From positions 3,472,501-3,536,500 of the forward strand of contig NZ_CP009429.1 in assembly GCF_001314325.1 (NCBI RefSeq): DNA of 64,000 bases, given 5' to 3'. Origin of the DNA: Sphingopyxis macrogoltabida (GTDB lineage: Bacteria > Pseudomonadota > Alphaproteobacteria > Sphingomonadales > Sphingomonadaceae). The first letter of the stretch is position 1, and every line of letters starts with the position of its first letter. Shown piece after piece: positions 34,916 through 45,984 of the stretch. A program made the translations under genes and the position numbers. Below the pieces are notes generated by a model, which had not been told where the DNA came from, did no database searches, and saw nothing but the letters and a program-made list of their open reading frames with translations.

Positions 34916-35524
34916 CTGCCCACACTCTATTATTGCCGCACCAGCCTCAGCGAAGTCGCCGACCACTTCCAATGCGAGCGACCGCGCCCGACCGATTGGT
35001 CGCCGGAACTCTGGCCCGGCCGCACCGGCCTCATCGTCCGCCAGGTCGAAGGACAACGCCGGATCGAGGCCATGCGCTGGGGCCTGCCACCGCCCGCGCA
35101 TTCGCCACATCGCAACGAACCGCCCCGCCACAACATCTGGTTCCGCCAGATCTGGCCGGACGAGAGAGAGCTTTGCGATCCCGAAGCCCGCTGTCTGATC
35201 GTCCTCGACAGCTTCGCGCTGCCAGACGGTCCGGCTGGCGCCCGGACACGGACGTATTTCGGCTATGACGATCGCCCCATCTTTGCGTGGGCCGGCATAT
35301 GGCGCGACGACGGCGAAGAGAGCGGGTTCGCCGGCTTCAATGTCGAAGCAGGCCCACCACACACACACCGCACGATGCCCGCGATCGTCCAGCCGTCAGA
35401 TTACGCGACATGGCTCACCATCGACATTGCCTCGGCACACCAACTGGCACGCACGATCTGCGCCGATCCGAGCCTTTATAGCGTGGCAAGTGACCAGCCA
35501 TGGAGTACGAATAGATCGACATGA
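34916..35524 (+). CDS. Degenerate SRAP (HMCES/YedK)-like protein without catalytic Cys2
   Basis: A 202-aa frame similar to SOS-response-associated peptidase domains, which cross-link abasic sites through Cys2. Conserved landmarks are LYYCRTSLSEVADHF (family: MCNLY...), MRWGLPPP, ARCLIVLDSF, PIFAWAGIWRD and the His-containing HTHRTMPAIV. There is no ATG, GTG or TTG before residue 53. The position aligned with Met1 is CTG 34916, 7 nt after GGAG, and the aligned Cys2 codon is CCC (Pro). The catalytic Glu region also differs. It is either a pseudogene of unbroken frame or a non-catalytic DNA-binding derivative. It follows the DUF481 gene directly. Confidence 0.65.
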   Translation: MPTLYYCRTSLSEVADHFQCERPRPTDWSPELWPGRTGLIVRQVEGQRRIEAMRWGLPPPAHSPHRNEPPRHNIWFRQIWPDERELCDPEARCLIVLDSFALPDGPAGARTRTYFGYDDRPIFAWAGIWRDDGEESGFAGFNVEAGPPHTHRTMPAIVQPSDYATWLTIDIASAHQLARTICADPSLYSVASDQPWSTNRST

Positions 35525-35642
35525 TCAGAATGGAAAATATTGGCGTGTTGACGTCCCGGTCACCGTGACACTCGCATGTGCGACGGGCAGGAAGGGCGTG
35601 AGCTAGTAGAAGATCCAATTGTATAATTCAGATGCCCCAACT

Positions 35643-38417
35643 CTACTGTTCCGCTTCCGGCACTGGTCCTTTCCGAGGAACCAAGGCGAACGTCCGGAAG
35701 TTCTCGGTCACCAAGTTTTTGGCGATCCAATCGGTTATCTGCATTCGCGTAACCAAGGGCGGAGCGGCCGTTCCCAATGATATCCACATTTCAGCTATCT
35801 CAGCCACCGATCGCGACTTTTCTGCATAGGCAGATTGCGACTGGCTCAACTCGACTTCCGAAGGCCCATCGAGCCGCAATCGTGTTAACTCCTCCAAGGT
35901 CGCCGTAACGAGCCGGTCAACATTCTCCGGACTGGTATCGAACCCAATCGAGAACATTGAACGCTCCGGAACATCCAACATCGAAAAATTCACACCGACG
36001 CTATATGTTCCCATTTCGATATCTCGCAGCCGGTGATGGAGGCGTTGCGCGACAATATCCCGAACCATGAATCCGGCCTGCTCATCAGGCTCGCTAGCCA
36101 GAGCGGGCCTTTGAGAGACGATTGCCACTTTTGCGAGGTCTCCCGAAACAGACACATAATCATTTCGTTTCGCTTGTGTCTGAACGCTCAGCGGTCTCCG
36201 TCTGGCGGTCGCAGGAGGTCGCCCGGGGATATCGAGCGATGCCCGGACAGCGGCGTAAACTTCAGCCTCATCGACATTGCCTTCGACCACAATCGTCATG
36301 TGCCGGGTATCATCGAAGATCGTTTCGATCATCTGACATACGCGCTTCAACGCCGGCTTCGCACTAGTCTCGGCAACTGGTGGCGTCAGTTCTTTCGCAA
36401 TCCGCGCGCTGAACTCTTCTGGCCCGATTGCTGTCTCATCCGGCTGACGCTCGGCTCTCACACCAAAGGGTGGCTGAGCTAATTCAGCAAAGGCATCTGG
36501 GTTGCACTGCGGCCGGGTGATTTGCGCGTGCGCTAGCCGGATTACCATCATCCAGTCATCGGCTGGACCGCTCGCGAGCACACCTTCCCGACCTTCATAG
36601 ACGACGGGGCGGACCGACATACCCCGCGATTTCAGAAACCTGCCCAATTCGAACTTGCTGAGGTTTCCGAGACCCGATGCGGCGACAAGACGACCGGCGA
36701 ACAGAGCGGCATCGACGTCCTTCTCTCGGAAGCGACTCCCCCCTCCGCGTCGCAGGATCGCGAGTTGCACGTCCCCCGAGGTTCGCTGGACAAGCAGCGT
36801 CGCTTGCGAGCGAGGTAGCATCCACCGATGGAACCCGCCGTCCTCTAGCACCGGCTCGGGCGCGTCTCGCCTTTCGATTGCTGGCATTGCCCCCAGGTCC
36901 GGCGTACGGACTGGGCCGGGCAAAAGCTTTGCCGGAGGCGCTGTTCGTGCCTCCGCTTCGAAGCGCGTTAATTGATCTGTCGACGGAACCAGATCACCAT
37001 CCTGCTCAGGATAGCTTAGAATAATGTCCCTGTTCTTAGCATCAAGCCAAGACGCCAGCATCGCGTTGACATCCTTCGAGCTGACGCCGAGCATAGCGGA
37101 CCGCACCTCGGCGGAACCGGGGTCACGCCGACCATACAGGAACAGGCTCGCTAAGTCCGCGCTCAGCCGATCAACCGAAGGCTCGACAACTTGGAAGTTG
37201 CGAACGATTTCTGATCTGACCCTTTCGATATGCTCTTCAGAGAAGCCTTCGCGTTCAACCGTCGATAATATCGTCAGCGCTTGCGAGAGACCCGCGGCGG
37301 CCTCACCGCGCTTAAGGGCCAAATTCATCAGGAAAATGTCGGTCCCGAACGGAGAGGCCGGGTTTGATTGATCTGCGACCGAGACACCTCCCCCCCTGAT
37401 TGGCGCTGAGTATCGCTGCACGACATTCTCCAACGCCCCATCAAAGAGCTTCGCGATGATCGCCTGTATTGCGATCTCTTCAGCGCGCGTCCGATCGCCG
37501 GGTTCCGCGCGCTTGTACTTGAAGCTCAGTTGCAGCCTCGTTTCTCGCTGGTCCGCCCCTCCTAGTTTGACATAATGCCCGCCCTTCAAATCGACATCAG
37601 CTATCGCTGCGCGGTTCGGTGCGGGCTCTACGGACTCGATATTGGAGAAGAGCGCCTCGACATGCTCCGCAACCCGTTCGGGATCGACATCACCGACGAT
37701 GATGATTGCCATATTCGAGGGAACATAGAATGATCGATAGACCGAACGGATCGTCTCGGGCGACGCGCTCAGCGAGCCCGGCGGATCCTGCCTGAAGCCA
37801 AACACCGGATGCCCCGGAAACCAAGTACGGCGCTGGGCATCGAAAAAGTCTCGCATGACGGTCGATGTCCCACGTCCTTCTTCAATGACCGCAGACCTCT
37901 CCCGATCGATGTCCTCGGCAGTGAGCGTCGTGGGAGTTGCCCAGCCCAGAAGAATGTCCAGTCCTTCAGCGAGCGCGTCCGCATTGTCTGGTGGAACACG
38001 GACAAAATAGGATGTTTCGGCGTAACCGGTGCCCGCATTTGTATCGTTACCGCGCTGCCCGCCCAAGCGCGCAACGCGTTCCCATATCGATCCTTTTGAT
38101 GGATCGGTCATTTTTGCATGAACGATATGCTCTATGACATGGGCGACTTGCTGCTCGGCAGGAAGAGCCTCGGCGTCGCCCACCCGGACTACGAGGCTCA
38201 ATTTGATCTTCTCGCCTGGCTGCCCGCCCCGCTGGACATAATAGGATAGTCCGTTCGGTAGAATGCCGGATCGAACAACGCCTTGGGCGTCGTCCGAATT
38301 TTCAAGAGCAGAAGCAACGCCTGATTTAAGAACGACCAGCAGTATCAGAAGGAGCAGGATGAACGGTCTGCAGCGTAAGGCCGCAGACCGTCTTTCCTGT
38401 ATGACGAAATGCTCCAC
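35643..38417 (-). CDS. M16 family zinc metallopeptidase linked to a TonB receptor
   Basis: A 924-aa two-domain insulinase-family peptidase, only distantly like the one at 28104. The N-terminal hydrophobic segment (PFILLLLILLVVLKSGVASA, about 19-37) is a signal or anchor. The zinc motif is HVIEH at 93-97, with downstream Glu in ERSAVIEEGRG. The C-terminal half ends LVPRKGPVPEAEQ. It starts 6 nt after the stop of a TonB-receptor remnant, so the two were one operon. This resembles FusA/FusC-type pairs in which a receptor imports a protein and an M16 peptidase digests it (inference). Base composition is somewhat less GC-rich than the lig genes. Confidence 0.9.
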   Translation of the reverse strand: MEHFVIQERRSAALRCRPFILLLLILLVVLKSGVASALENSDDAQGVVRSGILPNGLSYYVQRGGQPGEKIKLSLVVRVGDAEALPAEQQVAHVIEHIVHAKMTDPSKGSIWERVARLGGQRGNDTNAGTGYAETSYFVRVPPDNADALAEGLDILLGWATPTTLTAEDIDRERSAVIEEGRGTSTVMRDFFDAQRRTWFPGHPVFGFRQDPPGSLSASPETIRSVYRSFYVPSNMAIIIVGDVDPERVAEHVEALFSNIESVEPAPNRAAIADVDLKGGHYVKLGGADQRETRLQLSFKYKRAEPGDRTRAEEIAIQAIIAKLFDGALENVVQRYSAPIRGGGVSVADQSNPASPFGTDIFLMNLALKRGEAAAGLSQALTILSTVEREGFSEEHIERVRSEIVRNFQVVEPSVDRLSADLASLFLYGRRDPGSAEVRSAMLGVSSKDVNAMLASWLDAKNRDIILSYPEQDGDLVPSTDQLTRFEAEARTAPPAKLLPGPVRTPDLGAMPAIERRDAPEPVLEDGGFHRWMLPRSQATLLVQRTSGDVQLAILRRGGGSRFREKDVDAALFAGRLVAASGLGNLSKFELGRFLKSRGMSVRPVVYEGREGVLASGPADDWMMVIRLAHAQITRPQCNPDAFAELAQPPFGVRAERQPDETAIGPEEFSARIAKELTPPVAETSAKPALKRVCQMIETIFDDTRHMTIVVEGNVDEAEVYAAVRASLDIPGRPPATARRRPLSVQTQAKRNDYVSVSGDLAKVAIVSQRPALASEPDEQAGFMVRDIVAQRLHHRLRDIEMGTYSVGVNFSMLDVPERSMFSIGFDTSPENVDRLVTATLEELTRLRLDGPSEVELSQSQSAYAEKSRSVAEIAEMWISLGTAAPPLVTRMQITDWIAKNLVTENFRTFALVPRKGPVPEAEQ

Positions 38418-38423
38418 AGGGCG

Positions 38424-39002
38424 TCAGAAGCTGGCTGAAAGCCCCACCGTCACCCGCCGGCCGCCATGATAGTAGCCGCCAGTATAATATTTGGGGCCGC
38501 CGTTGACGCCGCCGATCGAATCTTCCGTGAGGGCGTCCTTCTTACCCTTGAGCAGATCATTGCCTTCCAAGCTGAGCCGAACATCCGACCCCGCTAGGCG
38601 AAAGCCATAAACCGCCCGGAAATCGAGCGAACTCGTTGCCTCGCGATAGGAGTCCATCTCGAATGCCTGCGCGGCCCCCAATCGTCTGGCCTGCGCCGTG
38701 TAGTAGAGTGAGGCGTCCAATCCGGGCCTCGTGTAGGTCAGGCCTATGGTGCCCGAATTTTCCGGAGACAGGTCGAACGGAACCTGACGTTCATAGGTCA
38801 CAGTCTCGCGGTTCACGACGTTGCCCGCGGAATCATATACTGGCGCCGTAAACCAACTGAGCGTCTGCGTTTTCTTGCTTCTGGAGAAAGTGTAGTTGGC
38901 ATAGACACCCAGACCGGAAAGTACGCCAGGCAAGAAGGTGAGCCGCTTCTCGACCGCGACTTCGAAGCCCCATATCGTCGCCATATCGGGGTTGTTCTGC
39001 GG
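38424..39002 (-). pseudogene. 3' remnant of a TonB-dependent receptor cut by an IS
   Basis: About 190 codons of the C-terminal beta-barrel of a TonB-dependent receptor: MATIWGFEVAVEKRLTFLPG, LGVYANYTFSRSKK, LYYTAQARRLG, RLSLEGNDLLKGKKD, ending in the barrel-terminal VGLSASF. The N-terminal plug and most of the barrel are absent; the frame runs into the left end of an IS3-family element, and the sequence beyond the IS is unrelated, so a deletion accompanied or followed the insertion. It lies upstream of, and was coupled to, the M16 peptidase. Confidence 0.88.
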
Positions 39003-39067
39003 TGACGTGACCCCCTGATTTTCCTCCAACAGTGATTAGAGTCCGGCCTTGAAGGAAGGACGGACAG

Positions 39068-39334
39068 ATGAAGCGTTTGAGGTTTTCGGAAGAGCAGATC
39101 ATCGGGGTATTGAAGGAAGCGGAGGCGGGCGCGAAGACCGGCGAGCTGGCGCGGCGACACGGGGTGTCGGAAGCAACGATCTACAACTGGAAGGCCAAGT
39201 ATGGCGGCCTGGAGGTGTCCGAGGCGAAGCGGCTGCGCTCGCTCGAGGACGAGAACGCGAAGCTGAAGCGGCTGCTTGCGGACTCGATGCTCGACAATGC
39301 GGCGCTGAAGGATCTTCTCACAAAAAAATGGTGA
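39068..39334 (+). CDS. IS3-family transposase OrfA
   Basis: OrfA (88 aa) is the DNA-binding helper with an HTH ([37 protein letters not shown]) and a C-terminal leucine-zipper-like helix ([20 protein letters not shown]). It ends LTKKW at 39334. The codons before the stop contain seven A residues (39322-39328), a site for -1 frameshifting into orfB to give the OrfAB transposase. Confidence 0.92.
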   Translation: MKRLRFSEEQIIGVLKEAEAGAKTGELARRHGVSEATIYNWKAKYGGLEVSEAKRLRSLEDENAKLKRLLADSMLDNAALKDLLTKKW

Positions 39335-40239
39335 CGCCCGCCGTTCAGCGGGAAGCGGTCGCCCATCTCCAGGCTTGCCATGGGATGAGCGAGCGGCGGG
39401 CGTGCCGTGTCACAGGGGCCGATCGGAAGAGCATGCGCTACCGGTCGCAGCGTGGTGACGATGCCGAGGTTCGGGAGAAGCTGCGCGAGCTGGCGCAGCA
39501 GCGTCGCCGGTTCGGTTATCGACGCCTGCATATCCTGCTGCGCCGGGAGGGCGTGATGATCAACAGGAAGAAGACTCAGCGCCTGTATCGGGAGGAAGGA
39601 CTGATGGTCCGACGAAGACGTAACCGGCGCCGGGCGATCGGTGCTCGGGCGCCCGCACCGGTGCTGGCGCTACCGAACCAGCGGTGGAGCCTCGACTTCG
39701 TGCATGATCAGATGGCGTCAGGCCGGCGGTTCCGGGTGCTCAACATCGTCGACGACGTGACGCGGGAGTGCCTGCGCGCGGTGCCCGACACGTCGATCTC
39801 CGGGCGCCGGGTCGTGCGCGAGCTCAGCGATCTGATCGAGGAACGCGGCAGGCCGGGGATGATCGTCAGCGACAACGGGACCGAGCTGACATCGAACGCG
39901 GTGCTCGCATGGTGCGGTGAGGTCGGCGTCGAGTGGCATTATATCGCACCCGGCAAGCCGATGCAGAACGGCTATGTCGAGAGCTTCAATGGCCGGATGC
40001 GTGATGAGCTTCTGAACGAGACGCTGTTCCTCGACCTCGACCATGCCCGCACAGTGATCGCGGCCTGGGCCGAAGATTACAACCAGTCGCGGCCGCACTC
40101 GGCACTTGGATATGAGACACCGGCGGCGTTCGCCGCCGAACTGCATAAGCAATGGCCTGCGCAGCTACGCCCTTCGGGCTCCGCTGCGCAGGCCATTGCT
40201 TACACCGCGCTCATGCGCAACAAAGCTGCTGGGCTCTAA
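39328..40239 (+). CDS. IS3-family transposase OrfB (DDE integrase domain)
   Basis: OrfB (303 aa) starts at ATG 39328 within the A7 slippery region and is in the -1 frame of orfA. It has an HTH_21-like segment ([17 protein letters not shown]) and an rve core with DDE residues: Asp in WSLDFVHDQ, Asp in IVSDNGTEL, Glu in [16 protein letters not shown]. The frame is intact to the right IR. The final 30 codons cover an 18-bp perfect inverted repeat, giving an unusual C-terminus ([15 protein letters not shown]). Confidence 0.92.
   Translation: MVTPAVQREAVAHLQACHGMSERRACRVTGADRKSMRYRSQRGDDAEVREKLRELAQQRRRFGYRRLHILLRREGVMINRKKTQRLYREEGLMVRRRRNRRRAIGARAPAPVLALPNQRWSLDFVHDQMASGRRFRVLNIVDDVTRECLRAVPDTSISGRRVVRELSDLIEERGRPGMIVSDNGTELTSNAVLAWCGEVGVEWHYIAPGKPMQNGYVESFNGRMRDELLNETLFLDLDHARTVIAAWAEDYNQSRPHSALGYETPAAFAAELHKQWPAQLRPSGSAAQAIAYTALMRNKAAGL
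40147..40201. repeat. 18-bp perfect inverted repeat inside the IS orfB 3' end
   Basis: AAGCAATGGCCTGCGCAG (40147-40164) and its exact complement CTGCGCAGGCCATTGCTT (40184-40201) enclose a 19-nt GC-rich loop that itself has a CGCCC/GGGC pairing. It lies in the coding end of orfB, 70 nt from the IS right end. It may be a transcription terminator or a structure limiting read-through. Confidence 0.8.
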
Positions 40240-40345
40240 TCCCGGCTGGTGGAAACCAGGGGGTCACGTCAGGCCAGACGCAGCGGTGAGTGGCACTGGC
40301 AGGGCCCCTGTTATTTTCAGATTCACGCTGCCACTCGCCGGGCTT

Positions 40346-41431
40346 CTATTCCTCGATAGTGCCGAGAAGCATCTGAACCAATGGAATTTGAGGTGCGGGC
40401 TCATCTGGAAATTTATAGTCGGGATGCACATCAGCAAGTGAGGTAGCGGGCTGATAATCCGTGTACAAAATGGCCGGAAGGCGTTCGATCGTTAGCCCAG
40501 TTTGGCTGTACCCATTTGACCGCATACCGCCGGCAATATTTGGGTACTTTGAATATTTGATCTCGTTGTGATCCGGTCGGAAACGGTTGATGAGCAGCGC
40601 TTCGACTTCGCGCGTCAAGCATTCGTCGCCAAGTTGAACCGGAGATTGATGAAGAAAACGATCGAAGGAGGCTTCATCAGAGTAGTCGATCATCTGAACG
40701 ATCGGGTTCGGTCCAACGAGAGGGTTCTCATCAATAGCGCCGACGATTGGAACGTCCGTCAAGCCCGCGACCCGCAATATGATCAACGAAATCTCGAAAC
40801 GCGAGCGTGCATCAGGAGAAGATCCGATCTCGCGCTCCACCGTGAGGATTTTTTGCATCTTTGTGTGACCGGTCAGGCGTTTCCATACCTTTTGGGAGAA
40901 ACTTTTTCCGATGTAGTGAACCTTAAAATCCAAGAATGTGAGCGGATTGCCATCATCCGCAATTTCCACAATGAGATTGTTCACGAGCATCTCGTACAGG
41001 ATTTTTTGTGGGCTCCACCAAAGGACAAAACTCCCATTTTCACGATAGATCTTGAGGGCGCCGACATTGCGGAGGGGTTGGACGTTTCCCGCTTCTCCTG
41101 AATGCCAGCCAGCGCTTATTTGGACTATCTCGCCGTCCTGACAGATTTCGTTCGCGACTAAATTGATCCGGCATGACAGAGGAGGAGACACCCCGTCAGC
41201 GATTTGGAAGTTGATATAATATTCTCCGAAAGTCACGTTGTCGAAATAGGTTAGAGGACGTTGGACCACGAGATAGAGCGTGGATTTGTCCCATCGCTCC
41301 TGGATGATCTCTTCCACCTTTAGAAATTCGAACTCCCATGCGGATACGATAGGATAGGTCGTGCTTGCAATCACTCTAGCCACGCGCGTAGCCGGGGCCA
41401 GTGTGCCGGTAGGGTCATTTTGTTCACTCAT
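40346..41431 (-). CDS. GIY-YIG-like domain protein, accessory
   Basis: A 361-aa protein, no full-length match recognised. Residues about 165-292 carry a GIY-YIG-nuclease-like pattern: HYIGKS (172-177), Arg185 and His189 in KRLTGHTKMQ, then EALLINRFRP with the metal-type Glu277 and a terminal Asn289 in HNEIKY. The N-terminal ~165 residues are a separate strand-rich domain with WEFEFLKVEEII and ALKIYRENGSFVLWW. No signal peptide. Codon usage is visibly AT-richer than in neighbours, implying recent acquisition. It is just outside the IS right end. A nuclease role (restriction or defence) is inference. Confidence 0.6.
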   Translation of the reverse strand: MSEQNDPTGTLAPATRVARVIASTTYPIVSAWEFEFLKVEEIIQERWDKSTLYLVVQRPLTYFDNVTFGEYYINFQIADGVSPPLSCRINLVANEICQDGEIVQISAGWHSGEAGNVQPLRNVGALKIYRENGSFVLWWSPQKILYEMLVNNLIVEIADDGNPLTFLDFKVHYIGKSFSQKVWKRLTGHTKMQKILTVEREIGSSPDARSRFEISLIILRVAGLTDVPIVGAIDENPLVGPNPIVQMIDYSDEASFDRFLHQSPVQLGDECLTREVEALLINRFRPDHNEIKYSKYPNIAGGMRSNGYSQTGLTIERLPAILYTDYQPATSLADVHPDYKFPDEPAPQIPLVQMLLGTIEE

Positions 41432-41965
41432 GTTCCGACCATAATAAGTGCATTAGGTCTTTCCAACAATTAAGCTAGGTTGATCTCAATAGAAAAGGCT
41501 GGCGAGGCTCGGCACTGTGTCTTGATTTTGGCCCCATAACGTTTGACCGAGACGAGCTGTGCGCCGAGTTTTTCTTGAATCGTCGACTTCCCTTGAATTA
41601 TCTTTTCGCACCTTGCGGGATTAGCTAGCCGCTTTCACGGCTGTGGCCGCTATCGTTCGATTAGGGCAGGTTCGCTTGAATAGGACATCGGCTAGTTCGA
41701 AAGCCCCGGTCGGCGATGGCGGCTAGCCAGTACATCTCGTTCACACCGAGAGGGGCGGCAATCTCGAACGGCGGCTATCGCTTTCTGGGCCCTCAAAGCG
41801 GACGGTCCGTAACCGGCCACCAGCTTTCAGTGTCTCGTTCGCGGCGACTAGATACTTTTCGGAAACTACGGATCGTGCCCTGCGAGCGGCCCGTCTGGCG
41901 GCTTTGCCGCGGTATTCATGTCGGTTCGCTTAAGCACCGCGGCCCATGAAATGAGGAAGGAGGGA
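41432..41965. other. Gene-free stretch
   Basis: About 530 nt with no supported gene; open frames are short and lack a convincing start and composition. It is AT-richer near 41440-41620. It may include the promoter of the minus-strand GIY-YIG-like gene and remnants of lost genes. Confidence 0.45.
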
Positions 41966-42187
41966 TCATCGCCTAGCCCATTCACTCAATTCATTAGGCA
42001 GCCCGATCTCGCTCGTATCGAGACCCGCGGAATTGGAAAAACAATGGTCGCCGATGAGATCATCGTGCGCAGCAACCGCGCTGTGATAGTTTCCCAGGTT
42101 CTCGTCGTTGAAGAGTACCGACCACCGACCGTTGGGGTTCTGGGCAATCGCAAAAACGCCCCATCGGGTCTTATGGATATACCGCAT
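41966..42187 (-). CDS. Small conserved-looking hypothetical protein
   Basis: A 73-aa protein, unrecognised. It has a protein-like composition with a compact beta-rich start (RYIHKTRWGVFAIAQNPNGR, WSVLFNDENLGNYHSAVAAH) and a polar C-terminus (GLPNELSEWARR). No signal peptide or membrane segment. It stands alone on the minus strand, 68 nt downstream of the MFS gene, so it could be the last gene of the lig transcript or independent. Confidence 0.6.
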   Translation of the reverse strand: MRYIHKTRWGVFAIAQNPNGRWSVLFNDENLGNYHSAVAAHDDLIGDHCFSNSAGLDTSEIGLPNELSEWARR

Positions 42188-42255
42188 CGTTCCTACTCCT
42201 GTGTTAGCCTAGCATCGCACATTTACGGGCGCCAAAGTAAACGCCAGCAACGTCG

Positions 42256-43587
42256 TTAGGGCGTACTTCCTTGGTCGTTTGCGATTGATTTGCGAGCTTG
42301 GAAAAAGCAGAGGCCCGCCAAAGCACTAACCGCAGTCAAGATGATCATCGCCCAGCGCAAGCCTTCGGCCGGACCAAGCGTTGCCGCAAGAGCATCGCTG
42401 AGCAAGCCGATCGAGATAGGCCCAGCTCCAATACCGCACGCGTTCAGAATGAGCAGGAACACTGCCATCGCAGTTGCTCGCGAACGCTCGTGCACAATGC
42501 TCTGAACGCATGCAAACACAGGGCCATACCACATATTCTTGAATATCGTCGGAAGAAGTAAGCAGACAAGCGATGCAAGGCCCGATTCCAAGGTAAAGGC
42601 CAGCACGAAAAACGGGATAGCCAGCAACGTGCCGATCGCCGGGATGACGGCGTATACGCCGGGTCCGCGACCTATATGGTGATCGGCGACAGCGCCGCCG
42701 CCGTAGGTTCCCAGTGCTCCGCCGACCCCCAGCAAAAGGCCGAGCGCAATACCCAGAGCGCCCGTCGTGCCAAGACCGAGCCAGTCGGCCAGTGCCGCGA
42801 CATCGCCCTGATGGTTACGCATGAAAAAGGAAGCGTAAAAGGAGAGATGTCCATAGCCGACGAACGACGTCAGCGCGGCGCCGCCCGCCAACCACCAGAA
42901 ACTCCTCTTGCCTGCCAGTTCGCAGCAGGCCTCTCGGAATGTTGGGATTGCGTCGCGCTCCTCTGCCTTGGCCACGCTTCCTGCATCTCGCAGTGCCGAT
43001 CGCGGGTCGCGAAGGGTTAGGAAAGCCAGAACAGCAACGAGCAGGCCCGGGAGGCCCGCCAGCAACAGGGCGTTGCGCCACCCCCAGGCATCGACCGCGA
43101 GGCCACCGACGACCATCCCGAGGAGCGACCCGACGGGGACGCCCAGCGCGTAAATTGCCAAAGCCCGCGCACGCACTGTCTTGCTGGTGATATCCCCAAT
43201 CAGTGATTGAGTAGCCGGCGAGCATCCAGCTTCGCCCATCCCGACGCCGATACGAAACAGCAGAAGCTGAACGAAACTCGTCGCGAGTCCACTCAACGCC
43301 GTAAAGCCGCTCCATATGAATAGCGAAACCGCAATGATCTTTCCGCGGTGGTAACGATCGGCAAGCCGCGCGACGGGAATACCGAAAGTCGTGTAGAGCA
43401 GCGCGAATGCGAGACCGGTAAGTGCGCCAATCTGCCAGTCCGCGAGCCCGAGATCCTGTTTTATCGGTTCTGCCAAGATGTTCAGTATCTGGCGATCAAG
43501 AAAATTCAGCGTGAAGATCAGGAAAAGAAGCCCGACCGGATATACCGGGAACGGCCTTTCTCCCGCCGGCGCTTCCGTTCCGGTCAT
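42256..43587 (-). CDS. MFS transporter, likely aromatic-acid uptake
   Basis: A 443-aa major facilitator protein with 12 predicted TM segments. It resembles the spinster-like MFS group: LNFLDRQILNILAEPIKQDL at the N-terminus, the loop 2-3 motif GIPVARLADRYHRGK, and RIGVGMGEAGCSPATQSLIG. Located at the end of the lig genes, it probably imports protocatechuate or a related acid, though spinster-like members are diverse and the substrate is inferred from context. ATG 43587 (MTGTEAPAG) or 43605. The gap to ligC is about 185 nt. Confidence 0.88.
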   Translation of the reverse strand: MTGTEAPAGERPFPVYPVGLLFLIFTLNFLDRQILNILAEPIKQDLGLADWQIGALTGLAFALLYTTFGIPVARLADRYHRGKIIAVSLFIWSGFTALSGLATSFVQLLLFRIGVGMGEAGCSPATQSLIGDITSKTVRARALAIYALGVPVGSLLGMVVGGLAVDAWGWRNALLLAGLPGLLVAVLAFLTLRDPRSALRDAGSVAKAEERDAIPTFREACCELAGKRSFWWLAGGAALTSFVGYGHLSFYASFFMRNHQGDVAALADWLGLGTTGALGIALGLLLGVGGALGTYGGGAVADHHIGRGPGVYAVIPAIGTLLAIPFFVLAFTLESGLASLVCLLLPTIFKNMWYGPVFACVQSIVHERSRATAMAVFLLILNACGIGAGPISIGLLSDALAATLGPAEGLRWAMIILTAVSALAGLCFFQARKSIANDQGSTP

Positions 43588-43772
43588 TGGCTTCCCTTTC
43601 CCCATGCCTTCGACCTCTTGTTGCGGATCGAAAGCGAGCTGGTTGCAAACGTGAAGGCTGTTCTTTTAGCTTCGCGCTGCTCGGCCGACCTGGCCCATCG
43701 GATATTCGCGATTCCATTCGACCGCCCAGTGACCAGCCAGCGAACCCTCGCGCAACATGAGGTCCGCCCTGT

Positions 43773-45980
<2,208 letters not shown>

Positions 45981-45984
<4 letters not shown>

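Larger units (their letters stand above)
39003..40271 (+). mobile_element. IS3-family insertion sequence, apparently intact
   Basis: An element of about 1.27 kb. The left end TGACGTGACCCCCTGATTTT (39003 on) matches the reverse complement of the right end (TGACGTGACCCCCTGGTTTC, ending 40271); similarity continues to GATTAGAG about 38 nt in. The core could be the slightly shorter 39008-40266. It has two overlapping frames with an A7 slippery stretch, typical of IS3. No clear target-site duplication flanks it (GCGG left, GGCC right), in line with a flanking deletion. It interrupts a TonB-receptor gene. Confidence 0.88.

Noticed and set aside
39004..40270. GACG/CGTC flanking the IS3 core as a target-site duplication
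   Set aside because: The two are inverted, not direct, copies; they are better explained as the outer bases of the terminal inverted repeats.
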